Of a DNA stretch of 52,818 nucleotides, positions 40,401 through 49,923 are shown piece by piece (position 1 is the stretch's first letter; every line of letters starts with the position of its first letter). The stretch comes from a virus. The position numbers were made by a program, and so were the translations under genes. Below the pieces are notes generated by a model. It saw only the letters and a list, made by a program, of their open reading frames with translations, did not search any database and had not been told where the DNA came from. The DNA lies in IMG/VR virus record IMGVR_UViG_3300033153_006359, positions 1 through 52,818 of that record; one strand, 5' to 3'.

Positions 40401-42707
40401 GTGGAAGGTATTGAAATCAAAGGTATTGAACAGCTAGTTAAGGACAAGTTAGCAGGAGCTAACGAACTCTTAGCTACCAAGAAGGAGGATACCTTAGACT
40501 CCCTCCACTCGCATATCATAGGATCCTTCCAGAAGGCTAAGGATGCTAGAGAGACCAGTGGCGTTAATCAGATTATGCTTGATGGCTTACGTGCTTACAA
40601 TGGTACGTACAGCTCCTCTGAGCTAGAGAGTATAGGCTCTGGCTCTTCTATATGGATGAACCTTACATCGAACCTGTGTCGTGTGGCCTCATCTTGGATC
40701 CAGGATATCCTCGTAGGTACTAAGAGCTACTCTATTAAACCTACACCAATCCCAGAGCTACCTGAGGAAGAAGCTAATATTATAGCTTCCCTTGTAGAGG
40801 AGCAGTTCCAGAAGGCTAAGGAAGAAGAGGCAGAGGCTAAGGCAGCAGCTGAGCAGGCACAAGCAGAGCAGGGACAAGAGCAGGGACAAGAGGCACCACC
40901 CCCAGCCCCAAAAGAGAAGGTAGAGACACTTAAGGAAGTCAATGAGTACAAGCGAGATCTGCAGGAAGCTATCCTTGATGCACTCAATACAGAGTCGAAC
41001 GAAGCCTTTGAGCCTATCGCACGACAGGTAGCGGATAACCTCGTAGAGGGTGAATGGGACAAAGCAATGCTTGAGTTCCTTGATGACTTCCCTATCTTCC
41101 CCACAGCTATTATGAAGGGCCCTGTAATTACTAAGGAGCCTAAGCTTAAGTGGGAGAACGGAGAGGCTGTCACTACAGAAGAATATAAGTTTAAGAATAA
41201 GAGGCTTAATCCTCTGGATATCTATCCAGCCCCAGAAGCAAGTACTCCAAATGAGGGAGACTTTATAGAACACTTACGGCTGGATAGGACAGAGCTTTAT
41301 TCTCTAGCGAAGATTGGTGAGGAGGGTGGCTACCACTCAAAGAATATTAAGAAGGTTCTCGCAGGAGAGGAGGCCTTGCTGGATGTAGATGATTACATCG
41401 AGTCGGAACTTGCTGAGGAAGAATTGAAGGGAGATAGAGAGAAGAAGAATAATAATACCTTTCATGGTCTTCACTTCTTCGGAGCAGTACCAGTAAAGGT
41501 ACTTAAGGAGTGGGGCTTCAAGACAGAGAAGAAGGATGATGAGGATACTATCGAAGTAGAGGCTATCCTCGTAGGCTCAGAGGTAATCAAATGTATCCTT
41601 AATGATGATCCGCTGGGACGTAGACCTTATTTTATAGCTAGCTTTCAGAATAGACCTGGAGCCTTCTGGGGCTCCTCTCTAGCATACCTTCTCCGAGATG
41701 TACAGAAGATGTGTAATGGAGCCTGCCGTGCATTAGCTGATAACATGGCCTTATCCTCTGGCCCACAAGCAGAAGTTAATACAAACTTACTAGCTAATGA
41801 GGGCCCGATAGAAGAGATATATCCTAGGAAGATCTGGGAGGTAGTATCGGATCCTATGGGTGGTGGAGGAAGAGCTATCAACTTCTTCACTGTACCATCA
41901 AATGCGAAGGAGCTGCTAAGCATCTATGACCGCTTCGAGGCTATGGGTAACGATATCTCTATGATACCTAGGCATGCTTATACGAATGAAGCTACTCAAG
42001 GTGCACATCAAACCTTCAATGGTTTAGCTATGCTTCTTGAGGGAGCGAGTAAGGGTATCAAAGGGACTATACGAAGAATTGATTATGGAGTCATCATCCC
42101 ACGAGTACAGTATGAGTTCTACCATATCATGCTTAAGGGAGAGATAGACTACACAGGAGATATAGAAGTACATGCATTAGGCTCAGGTGCTCTTACTATG
42201 AGAGCTAGTGAGGAGCTAAAGAGACAAGAGTTCTTACGCATCATCACTCAGCCTGCAGTAATGGCAGCTATCGGGGAAGAGGGCATTATCTCACTGGTTA
42301 AGGAGATTGCAGAGGGTTTAGGACTTAATGAGAGTATCGTACCTACCCGCTTCGAGTTAAAGCAGAGAGATAAGAAGAAGGCAGAGAATGCTCAAGCAGC
42401 TCAGAAGGCAGAGCTGGACAAGGCTCTCGCACCTACGAATGCACAGGTACAAGGCCAGATGAAGATGCATGAGGGTACTCAGCAGACAGCACAGATGCAG
42501 ATCCAACAGTCAGGTGAGATAGAGATGGCTAAGCTGCAACTTAAGCAGCAGGCAGAGGATCTCCGGACTCAATCTAATATCGAGAGAGATAAGGTAAGCC
42601 TACGTAAGACTGAGATGCAAGAGGCTAATAAAGCTGATATGAAGTCGAAGGAGATTGCATTAAGCCTACAAGGTGCAGGCACAGGCGATAGAGATAAAGC
42701 AAATTAA
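40401..42707 (+). CDS. Portal protein
   Basis: 768 residues from GTG 40401 (AGGAG eight bases upstream). An early WMNLTSNLCRVASSWIQDIL segment, the middle domain with GRRPYFIASFQNRPGAFWG, PGAFWG-type conserved turn, and a long Gln/Lys/Glu-rich C-terminal coiled coil (from about 655) resemble podovirus portals of the P22 size class. Twelve copies would form the packaging and ejection ring. A Gln/Glu/Ala-rich insertion lies near residues 134-170. A perfect palindrome copy is at 41300-41311. Confidence 0.85.
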   Translation: MEGIEIKGIEQLVKDKLAGANELLATKKEDTLDSLHSHIIGSFQKAKDARETSGVNQIMLDGLRAYNGTYSSSELESIGSGSSIWMNLTSNLCRVASSWIQDILVGTKSYSIKPTPIPELPEEEANIIASLVEEQFQKAKEEEAEAKAAAEQAQAEQGQEQGQEAPPPAPKEKVETLKEVNEYKRDLQEAILDALNTESNEAFEPIARQVADNLVEGEWDKAMLEFLDDFPIFPTAIMKGPVITKEPKLKWENGEAVTTEEYKFKNKRLNPLDIYPAPEASTPNEGDFIEHLRLDRTELYSLAKIGEEGGYHSKNIKKVLAGEEALLDVDDYIESELAEEELKGDREKKNNNTFHGLHFFGAVPVKVLKEWGFKTEKKDDEDTIEVEAILVGSEVIKCILNDDPLGRRPYFIASFQNRPGAFWGSSLAYLLRDVQKMCNGACRALADNMALSSGPQAEVNTNLLANEGPIEEIYPRKIWEVVSDPMGGGGRAINFFTVPSNAKELLSIYDRFEAMGNDISMIPRHAYTNEATQGAHQTFNGLAMLLEGASKGIKGTIRRIDYGVIIPRVQYEFYHIMLKGEIDYTGDIEVHALGSGALTMRASEELKRQEFLRIITQPAVMAAIGEEGIISLVKEIAEGLGLNESIVPTRFELKQRDKKKAENAQAAQKAELDKALAPTNAQVQGQMKMHEGTQQTAQMQIQQSGEIEMAKLQLKQQAEDLRTQSNIERDKVSLRKTEMQEANKADMKSKEIALSLQGAGTGDRDKAN

Positions 42708-42714
42708 GAGATAG

Positions 42715-42790
42715 TTGAGGATAGGCTACATGAGCCGAACGGATGTCAACCTAATGTCCTTCCTCAATTTGTTATTTTAGGTGGAGGAAG
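42715..42790 (+). terminator. Possible hairpin terminator after portal gene
   Basis: Arms TTGAGGA (42715-42721) and TCCTCAA (42761-42767) enclose about 39 bases that can partly pair, followed by TTTGTTATTTT. The distance between arms is long, so this is weaker than the other terminators. The GGTGGAGGAAG ribosome site of the next gene follows. Confidence 0.4.
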
Positions 42791-42791
42791 T

Positions 42792-42974
42792 ATGCTAAAG
42801 GTAAGTAGTACAGATAAAGATAAGATAAAGCATGGTGATACACATTTACTAACTGAGGTAGTTAGTAAGGAGTTGGAGGCAGCTCAGTTAATATTGAATG
42901 TAATCAGGGAAGACCAGAGATATCATCAAGGTATCCTTAAGTCTCTCTCTGATATATTAAATATTCTGAAGTAG
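42792..42974 (+). CDS. Small helical hypothetical protein
   Basis: 60 residues, helical (VVSKELEAAQLILNVIRED), between portal and scaffold genes. GGAGGAAG precedes the ATG. Small proteins here are sometimes head decoration or assembly factors; no family is recognised. Confidence 0.6.
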   Translation: MLKVSSTDKDKIKHGDTHLLTEVVSKELEAAQLILNVIREDQRYHQGILKSLSDILNILK

Positions 42975-43021
42975 ACTCTCGCAGGCAATTAAGCCGACAG
43001 ACGCACACAGAGGAAGGTAGT

Positions 43022-43981
43022 ATGAACGAAAGGGAACGTAGTTTAGAGAAAGAGATTAGAGAGATTGAGAAGGTTGCTTTTGGTACGGAAGATACAGAGA
43101 AGGACGATGGGGCTGCCGAGGCTCAGGACTCTAAGGCTGTAGATGAAACTACTCAGAAGACCGAAGAAGCGAGTGAGGCCTCGGAACCTCATGTACCTGA
43201 TGCGGAACCTAAGAAGGAAGTAGAGGAACGAGATTGGTCATTTGATTATAAGAAGCTTCGTGCTAATAGTGATCAGTATAAGCACCAGACTCGACAGGAG
43301 ATAGCTGCACTAAAGAAGGAAGTAGCTACTCTTCGTCAACTTGTAGCAGAGAACCAGCCAGAGAAGGATACATTCAAAGGTACCTTCACGAAGGAAGAAG
43401 AAGACCTTCTAGGTACTAAGGCACTCGAAGCTATTAAGAAGGCCTCTAAGACTGCCAGCGATGAGACACGTAAGGACTTGCAAGTACAACTAGACCACGA
43501 GCGTAAGCTCCGTCTAGATGCAGAAGCTAAGTCGCAAGCGTCCCTCAAAGCGGATAAGGGCACGACATTCCTAAGCAAGCTCAAAGGTCAAGTACCTGAC
43601 TATGAGGCGATTAATCTGGATCCTTCTTTCGAGAAGTTCATCTATGATGATGACCCAATTAACGGAGGACAACGCCTCAAGTACTTTCGTAATGCAGAAG
43701 ACAGGGGTGATGTAGCTACAGTTGCTAAGTATATGCTTGAGTTTCGAGCTAGTTCCGCTAAGCCGGATCTATTGGCTAAGAAGGTTGCACCCACTGGACA
43801 GTCTGTATCTAATGTGGATACAGCTGAAGAAAATAAAGAACTCTTACCAGTATCTGAGATGGATAAGTTCTATGATGATGTAGGTAAGGGTAAATATAAA
43901 GGTAAGGCTAGTCTTCAAAAGAAACACCAAGAGAAATGGGATAGTGCTTTTGAGGAGGGCCGTATCGATTTTAGGAGATAA
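43022..43981 (+). CDS. Capsid scaffolding protein
   Basis: 319 residues, very rich in Glu, Lys, Asp and Ala, with a disordered acidic first third (about 1-75), a coiled coil (about 85-190), and a basic helical C-terminus (KGKASLQKKHQEKWDSAFEE). Composition and position directly before the capsid gene are typical of scaffolds that shape the prohead and leave before packaging. No protease domain is visible. Confidence 0.82.
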   Translation: MNERERSLEKEIREIEKVAFGTEDTEKDDGAAEAQDSKAVDETTQKTEEASEASEPHVPDAEPKKEVEERDWSFDYKKLRANSDQYKHQTRQEIAALKKEVATLRQLVAENQPEKDTFKGTFTKEEEDLLGTKALEAIKKASKTASDETRKDLQVQLDHERKLRLDAEAKSQASLKADKGTTFLSKLKGQVPDYEAINLDPSFEKFIYDDDPINGGQRLKYFRNAEDRGDVATVAKYMLEFRASSAKPDLLAKKVAPTGQSVSNVDTAEENKELLPVSEMDKFYDDVGKGKYKGKASLQKKHQEKWDSAFEEGRIDFRR

Positions 43982-43986
43982 ATAAG

Positions 43987-45006
43987 ATGGCTATTCGTGG
44001 CGGCGGAAGTGATTCCGCATATGATTCAGGTAATGCAACTGGGTATATCCCAGAATTATTCTCAAAGAAGATGCTTGTTAACTTCTTCGAGGTAACTTTA
44101 TTTAAGCAGATTGCTAACACCGATTACCAGGGTGAGATTACTGGTATGGGCGATAAAGTAAATATCGCTACAACCCCAGCTATCGCTATCACTGACTATG
44201 TCATTGGTACTGATATGAATACTGAGGTGCCTACCTCGAATTCTCTGCCTCTGGCGATTGATCAAGGTAAGTACTGGAACTATAAGATTGATGATATTGA
44301 TCTTGTACAGACCCACTTGAACCTGCTTAATGCCTTCGCTAGCGAAGCTGGTGAGCAGATGGCACAGACCATCGATACTGATATTCTGCACTATATCACT
44401 CTTAAAGGTTATGCTACTGCCGTACTTGCTGTTGCCGGTACTGGTGTAGCTGCTGATAGTGATAACTGGGGTGCAGCTGCTGGTGCTGTCTCTGGTGATA
44501 TCGATCTTGGTGCTGAGTATACTACTGCATCTGGTGATAATGCTCTTGCTCCATCTGTAGATACAGCTGGTACTACGATGCATGATTACATCATTGATGC
44601 TAATCTGGTACTCGATGAGCAGAATGTAACTAAGAGTAACCGCTGGATCGTACTCCCTGCATGGGCATGTGCAATGCTTAAGCGTGGTGACCTGAAGCGA
44701 GCTGATGTAACTGGCGATTCTACTGGTGTCATCCGTAATGGTCTCATTGGTGAGATCGATGGGATGCAGGTATACAAGAGTAATAACGTCTTCAACGCTA
44801 CCGAGGATGGTGGTACTGGTGATGATGTAGAGCTCTTCTACTGCCCCTTCGGTACAAAAGAAGGCTTGACCTTCGCCTCTCAGCTCGTTAAGTCTGAGAG
44901 TATCCGTATGGAGAAGCAGTTCGGTGATATCTTCCGTGGACTCAATGTCTTTGGTAGAGCTGTAGTTCAGCCTACCTCCATCGGAATGATGATTCTTAAG
45001 AAGTAG
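43987..45006 (+). CDS. Major capsid protein
   Basis: 339 residues. N-arm rich in Gly and Ser, then LFSKKMLVNFFEVTLFKQIA, a beta-rich core, an inserted Gly/Ala/Asp-rich domain (about residues 140-190), and GDIFRGLNVFGRAVVQPTSI near the end. Layout fits an HK97-fold coat protein of a podovirus. Codons differ from neighbours: Arg is mostly CGT and Ile is ATC or ATT, with no ATA noticed, in keeping with very high expression. A strong terminator follows. A perfect palindrome copy (44335-44346) encodes FASE. Confidence 0.88.
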   Translation: MAIRGGGSDSAYDSGNATGYIPELFSKKMLVNFFEVTLFKQIANTDYQGEITGMGDKVNIATTPAIAITDYVIGTDMNTEVPTSNSLPLAIDQGKYWNYKIDDIDLVQTHLNLLNAFASEAGEQMAQTIDTDILHYITLKGYATAVLAVAGTGVAADSDNWGAAAGAVSGDIDLGAEYTTASGDNALAPSVDTAGTTMHDYIIDANLVLDEQNVTKSNRWIVLPAWACAMLKRGDLKRADVTGDSTGVIRNGLIGEIDGMQVYKSNNVFNATEDGGTGDDVELFYCPFGTKEGLTFASQLVKSESIRMEKQFGDIFRGLNVFGRAVVQPTSIGMMILKK

Positions 45007-45018
45007 AGTAGGGAAACT

Positions 45019-45060
45019 GAGGTAGCCTAATGAAGATAGCATTAGGCTACCTCTTCTTAT
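45019..45060 (+). terminator. Rho-independent terminator after capsid gene
   Basis: A perfect 14-bp stem (45019-45032 GAGGTAGCCTAATG with 45040-45053) and a 7-base loop, followed by TTCTTAT. It lies 12 bases past the capsid stop and should stop or reduce transcription into tail genes. Confidence 0.85.
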
Positions 45061-45071
45061 ATGGAGACGAT

Positions 45072-45248
45072 ATGTTAAGAGTAGTAGAGAAGAAGACGGG
45101 GAAGGTTATCCGGATCTCTTATAAAGAGTACTATGCTAATGAAGCGAAGTATTCTAGAGATCTGAAATGGAAGAAACCAGTGCCGAAGAAAGTAATTAAG
45201 AAGAAAGTAATTAAGAAGAAAGTAACTACAGAGACTAAGGGAGACTAA
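45072..45248 (+). CDS. Small Lys-rich protein
   Basis: 58 residues from ATG 45072 (GGAG upstream). An earlier in-frame ATG at 45030 lies inside the terminator stem and is rejected. The end has tandem KKVIKKK units from a 15-base repeat (45189-45226). Very basic; may bind DNA or the head. Its stop overlaps the adaptor start. Confidence 0.58.
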   Translation: MLRVVEKKTGKVIRISYKEYYANEAKYSRDLKWKKPVPKKVIKKKVIKKKVTTETKGD

Positions 45249-45922
45249 TGAACTTTCTACAGCTCGCACAAAAGACACGAGCCTTATCTGGCACACAAGG
45301 TACAGGCCCAGTCTCTGTAGTAAGTGCAGATGGCTATGAAGCAGCCCTTGTATCCTTTGTAGCTGATGCGTGGATAGATATACAGAACCATAAGGAAGAC
45401 TGGGACTTTATGCATGGCCGAGTTACCTTTGATACGGTAGCCAGCCAAGCAGAGTATACTATAGCTGAGATATTCCTAGCTGACCCAACTCTGCATAAGA
45501 GGTGGTGTAAGCAGGCAGCTACTATAGAGGATGGTACTAAGGAGATACTGAGTTATAGGGATCCAGAGTATATCTTCTACACATACCTCAATGATACAAG
45601 TGCAGGGAAGCCTACAGAGTACACCTTTAAACGAGAAGATAATAGCATCATACTCAGAGTTATACCAGATGATGCATATAATATAGATCTACACTACTAT
45701 CGCTCACCTCAGATCCTCACGCTTAATACAGATATACCTATACTCAATGCAAGCTACCATAATCTGATTGTATACAAAGCCCTTATTAAGATGGCAGTAT
45801 TCATTGCAAGTCCAGAGCTGTACCAACACTATACAATTGAAGCGGATAAGATGATGGGGCAACTGATGCGTTCAGAGGTTCCAGCGAAGATGATGAAGAG
45901 ACCAGTGAGATTCGCAATATGA
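45248..45922 (+). CDS. Head-tail adaptor protein (T7 gp11 / gp6-like)
   Basis: 224 residues. The start MNFLQLAQKTRALSGTQGTG, then FVADAWIDIQNHKEDWDFMH, then strand-rich sequence is a widespread layout of phage adaptor proteins that sit under the portal. The following 835-residue gene fits the next tail-tube component. Overlaps the next gene by four bases. Confidence 0.75.
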   Translation: MNFLQLAQKTRALSGTQGTGPVSVVSADGYEAALVSFVADAWIDIQNHKEDWDFMHGRVTFDTVASQAEYTIAEIFLADPTLHKRWCKQAATIEDGTKEILSYRDPEYIFYTYLNDTSAGKPTEYTFKREDNSIILRVIPDDAYNIDLHYYRSPQILTLNTDIPILNASYHNLIVYKALIKMAVFIASPELYQHYTIEADKMMGQLMRSEVPAKMMKRPVRFAI

Positions 45923-48426
45923 GTAGAAGAATTAGCTACGCACCGCAGAATAGTAAGGTCATCGAGATGAGGGGGGGTGTGGATGAGAATCTGCAGTCCC
46001 TTCAGCAGTCTCCTGGCACCCTCTTCGAGTGTGAGAACTATATGATAGCTGAGGGTGAGACAGGTGGCTACCGAGTCGTAGATGGTTATGATAGGTACGA
46101 TGGTACAGTTATACCCTCTGAGGTGATGACGTATGTGCTGAAGCTTAAAGGTACAGTTGAAGAGATTAGCAGTGGTGCTAATATTACAGGTGCTGTTGGT
46201 GATGTAGATTCAATAGCAGATTGCGTACTCTTTAGGGCCTTTACTGTAGAGTCTCAGGTTAATACATATCTCTTAGGAGAGGAAGTAAGCTTCGGAGGTA
46301 CAACCGTAGGTACTATTACTGCAATAGATAGTGATGCTATAACTGTACTTATAACCCTAGGCTATACATCACCTACTACTACATTGACTGGTGTATCCTC
46401 TGCAGCTACTAGTACTGTTACAGGCGTAGATGATGCTAGGAGCAGCTGCTCAGTAGAAGTTACAGTGGATGATGATGCCTTTGTAGGTGGAGAGGTACTT
46501 AGTGTATCTGGATCACCTGTAGGTACATACGCTGGATTAGCATACCAACTGCCTAGTACGTATCATCATCAAGCTTACTTAACTGCAAGGTTAGCAGTAG
46601 ATCCTGTTGGCACACCTGATTGTGAGGGTAATGTCTTAGGTATCTGTGTCTTTGAGGAAGAGCTATATGCATTCCGGAAGAAGAATGCACCTACTGATGA
46701 GATAGGTATGTACAAAGCTACAGGATCTAGCTGGGTAGAAGTAGATACCAGTGATGATCCTATATTGTATGGAGCCGGAGATGATGACCATGACTTTAAA
46801 TTTACTGTATATAACTTCTATGCTACAACAGATAGCAAGTCAGTGTACTGGACAGATACTTATAATCGTGCTAGGTCTTATGATGGGACTGTAGTTACTA
46901 CTCTGTACAACTGTGGTATGAGTAAGTTAGCTAATCCGAAGACAGATAGCCTTGAGGATATGGATGCATGCCTACAACTCAGCAAGAGGAAGTATGGTTA
47001 TGCCAACTTAGTAGAGGTACCACTAGATGTAGTGGCTGCTAATGATGCTGGAGATTGGTTAACTATAACCTTCGATCATGCAGATCTCTATGACTTCGTA
47101 GATGTAGAAGGGAACAAGACACTGCTAAGAGTCAATGGTGCAGACTATGAGGTAGGTCAAGTTACCCTAAGTGGATCTGAGACTATCACTATGGTCTTTC
47201 AATTAGAGGCCTCTGTAGCTGTTGATGATGTACTTTATGTATACTATGATGCTACGCAGGAAGTCAATACAGTTACTACTACATCTGCTACTGTAACTAT
47301 AGAAGGTACAGCATTCACTAGAGATCTTACACTGGATCCAAGTGATACAGATAAGCCCATTAATGTAATCGCTAGAGAGAATAGATTATTCTTAGCTTAC
47401 AAGTATGGCTCTCTCCAGTACTCAGCATTAGGAGAGCCAGGGGACTGGTATGGAGTCAATGGAGCTGGTGAGATAGGTTGTGGTAATGAGATTACAAACT
47501 TAGTGCTAGGTACAGGAGGCTCTTTAGTAATCCTTCAAACAGAGGGTATCCTTGCATTAACTGGTAGGACTCCTCTAGAGTGGCAGATAGAAACCTTTAG
47601 TCCAGTCTCCGGTGCCTTCGAGGGTACAGCTAAGAGACTGCTAGGTACTATCTTCTTCCTTGATGATAGGGGGTTAACTACACTGGAAGCTACAGATACC
47701 TTTGGTGACTTCGCAGCTAATAGTATTAGTGAGAAGTTTAAGAAGACCCTCTTTGAGAATAAGGATAATATAAGCTCTGTAGTGGTCAGTAGAGATCTCA
47801 ATCAGTACCGTATCTACTTTGATAATGGCTATGGTATCTACGTATCCTTTAAGGCTAAGGAGCTGCAGGGAGCTACCTTTATCAAGTTCCCTATCGCAGT
47901 TACTAAGACAGCAGAGGGTGAGGTCTCAGGTTCTCAAACTCTATACTTCGCTAGCGAAGATGTAGCTAATGGCTTAGGAGAGGATATAGAAGGCTACGTA
48001 TTCAAGATGGACTCTGGGCCTAATTTTGACTATGAAGAAGTCTACAGTAAGCTAGGTACTACGTACTATCACTATGGTTCCCCTAGGAACTGGAAGAGAT
48101 TTATCAGCGCTATGCTAGAAGGTCATCTAGCTTACAATCAAGAGTATAGTGTGAAGGTGGACTTCGATTATAATAGTAGTGCTCTACCGACTACACAGTG
48201 GCAGACAGGTACAGATGATGAGGGCATGCAAGGTGGTATATATGGCGATGGTACCTATGGAGAGGCTATCTATGGTGCCGGAGCTGTACTAACTCGTGCA
48301 CCTGTGTACTTGACAGGTTACGGGACTAACGCAAGCTTTAAGATTTATATGATGAGTACCTTTAGTACACCCGCTATACTCCAGAACATACTTGTCGACT
48401 ATTTATCCTACTCACGACGAATTTAA
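45919..48426 (+). CDS. Large tail tube / stabilisation protein
   Basis: 835 residues, strand-rich. A start rich in Arg/Gly turns (MRGGVDENLQSLQQSPGTLF), repeated short Thr/Val/Gly strands (about 75-200), a propeller-like middle with FTVYNFYATTDSKSVYWTD, and SGAFEGTAKRLLGTIFFLDD suggest the tail-tube nozzle or stabilisation protein of podoviruses (T7 gp12-like role). A perfect palindrome copy (47947-47958) encodes FASE. Confidence 0.72.
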   Translation: MSRRISYAPQNSKVIEMRGGVDENLQSLQQSPGTLFECENYMIAEGETGGYRVVDGYDRYDGTVIPSEVMTYVLKLKGTVEEISSGANITGAVGDVDSIADCVLFRAFTVESQVNTYLLGEEVSFGGTTVGTITAIDSDAITVLITLGYTSPTTTLTGVSSAATSTVTGVDDARSSCSVEVTVDDDAFVGGEVLSVSGSPVGTYAGLAYQLPSTYHHQAYLTARLAVDPVGTPDCEGNVLGICVFEEELYAFRKKNAPTDEIGMYKATGSSWVEVDTSDDPILYGAGDDDHDFKFTVYNFYATTDSKSVYWTDTYNRARSYDGTVVTTLYNCGMSKLANPKTDSLEDMDACLQLSKRKYGYANLVEVPLDVVAANDAGDWLTITFDHADLYDFVDVEGNKTLLRVNGADYEVGQVTLSGSETITMVFQLEASVAVDDVLYVYYDATQEVNTVTTTSATVTIEGTAFTRDLTLDPSDTDKPINVIARENRLFLAYKYGSLQYSALGEPGDWYGVNGAGEIGCGNEITNLVLGTGGSLVILQTEGILALTGRTPLEWQIETFSPVSGAFEGTAKRLLGTIFFLDDRGLTTLEATDTFGDFAANSISEKFKKTLFENKDNISSVVVSRDLNQYRIYFDNGYGIYVSFKAKELQGATFIKFPIAVTKTAEGEVSGSQTLYFASEDVANGLGEDIEGYVFKMDSGPNFDYEEVYSKLGTTYYHYGSPRNWKRFISAMLEGHLAYNQEYSVKVDFDYNSSALPTTQWQTGTDDEGMQGGIYGDGTYGEAIYGAGAVLTRAPVYLTGYGTNASFKIYMMSTFSTPAILQNILVDYLSYSRRI

Positions 48427-48437
48427 CTTAAGGACTT

Positions 48438-49922
48438 ATGATGGCATACTATACACAACCAGCACAGAAGCAGGATGGGGAGACTATCTTTGCTGCTGAC
48501 GTTAATGATCTTGGTGATGCAGCTGCAAACGCATTCGCTCAAGTAGATACAGATATGCAGGGTCAGCAAACTCTTGTAGAGAGTTATGCGGCTGCAGCAA
48601 GTGATTCAGCAGATGCTGCTGGTGACTCTGCATCAGCAGCCAGCGGCTCTGCAGTAGATGCCAGTGACTTCACAGATAAGGCTCAAGAGTGGGCAGAGAA
48701 TGCTGAGGATGTAGAAGTAGAGACTGGAGAGTACTCAGCACTACATCACAGTGCTAAGGCAGCACTTGCACAGGCCTCCGCTGAGAATAGTGCTAGCTTT
48801 GAAGGAGATTGGAGTGCAGGGACGTATACTCAACCAGCTTCCGTCTACCACTCAGACCACTTCTGGAATCTCTTAGTCGCTAGTACGACTGAGGAGCCTA
48901 GTGATGTAGCTACTGATTGGGTACGTACGGATACTGGATATACAGAGGCAGAAGCTGATGCTATTACAGACGCTATAGCTGCTGATGTGGCCCTTTGCTA
49001 CACTAAGACAGAAGCTGATGCAATCACAGACCCTATAGCTGCTGATGTAGCTCTATGTTATACTAAGACAGAAGCTGATGCAATCACCGATACTAAGGCT
49101 GAGGTGATATCTCAAGTCTACATTTATCTTGCAACCACAGGAGATGATGTCACTGGAGATGGTACTGTAGGCTCACCTTGGTATTCTCTAGAGAAGGCTA
49201 TAGATTACCTCGATGATAAGTTCATAGAATACTGTATCATCAGTATTGCTGCTGGAACTTATACAGGGCTGGGACGAGTTCTAATAAAGACACCGCATGC
49301 TAATAGGCTCACTATAGTCGGTGATGATAAAGCTACAACTATCTTGACTTTCACTACAGATGGGATAGATGTTCAAGGGGTTGCTCTCAATTATATATCT
49401 GCACTAACTTTAAAAGGGGTTGATGCAACAAGCAGATCAGGTATATCTGTTAGCGTAGGAGGCTCCATTAGCTCTGTCTCTAATGTAAAGGTTGATACTT
49501 TTGGTACGGGTATAGATGCGAGCGGAGGGAGTGTAGTAGATCTATATTCTGTGGATATATACAACTGCAAGACCGCCATCTACTTAACAGGTAACAGCTA
49601 TCTAGTGAGTAGCTCCACAAGTACTATAGATTGTAACTCATTAGCAAGCTCAATAGGTATAAGAGCCTATGAGGATTGCACAGTCCGGTTTGATAGCTGC
49701 GATATATCAAACGCAGTAGACGCAATAAAGGCAGAGAGGAGTAGTAAGGTGTACGCTGAGTATGTGACTTTCTCAGGGATCACCGGCTATGATGGATGGG
49801 CCCATTCTAATAGTTTTATAAGCGTTAATGGATCAACAGGCGGTACATCCTTCAACCCCGCAGTAACTACTGGTAATGTACCTACATTCTCTAATGCAGG
49901 CTCTTGGATCTATAAACCTTAA
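48438..49922 (+). CDS. Tail spike / fibre protein with beta-helix
   Basis: 494 residues. N-terminal Ala/Ser-rich region (about 35-120, ASGSAVDASDFTDKAQEWAE) like fibre shafts, then 22-residue repeats (about 171-220), then a Ser/Gly/Ile-rich parallel beta-helix (about 235-480; IRAYEDCTVRFDSCDISNAV) as in spikes that bind or cut surface polysaccharide. No catalytic motif is evident. A perfect palindrome copy is at 49184-49195. Confidence 0.75.
   Translation: MMAYYTQPAQKQDGETIFAADVNDLGDAAANAFAQVDTDMQGQQTLVESYAAAASDSADAAGDSASAASGSAVDASDFTDKAQEWAENAEDVEVETGEYSALHHSAKAALAQASAENSASFEGDWSAGTYTQPASVYHSDHFWNLLVASTTEEPSDVATDWVRTDTGYTEAEADAITDAIAADVALCYTKTEADAITDPIAADVALCYTKTEADAITDTKAEVISQVYIYLATTGDDVTGDGTVGSPWYSLEKAIDYLDDKFIEYCIISIAAGTYTGLGRVLIKTPHANRLTIVGDDKATTILTFTTDGIDVQGVALNYISALTLKGVDATSRSGISVSVGGSISSVSNVKVDTFGTGIDASGGSVVDLYSVDIYNCKTAIYLTGNSYLVSSSTSTIDCNSLASSIGIRAYEDCTVRFDSCDISNAVDAIKAERSSKVYAEYVTFSGITGYDGWAHSNSFISVNGSTGGTSFNPAVTTGNVPTFSNAGSWIYKP
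48948..49093 (+). repeat. In-frame 66-base tandem repeats in tail spike
   Basis: About two and a third copies of a 66-base unit, coding for YTKTEADAITDxIAADVALC-type repeats of 22 residues. The copies are highly similar at DNA level. They would form a repeated shaft element and can change in number by recombination. Confidence 0.8.
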
Positions 49923-49923
49923 T

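Noticed and set aside
44098-45042. A 314-residue minus-strand frame across the capsid gene
   Set aside because: It is the reverse of a clear capsid gene, crosses its terminator, and is dominated by Ser, Ile and Thr as shadows are.
45030-45071. Earlier start for the Lys-rich protein after the capsid gene
   Set aside because: That ATG lies within the terminator stem; ATG 45072 has its own GGAG site.
13087-46680. Repeated TTCCGGAA-like sites
   Set aside because: Several copies exist, but they are short, uneven, and explained by common codon pairs; they do not approach the 12-bp palindrome in excess.
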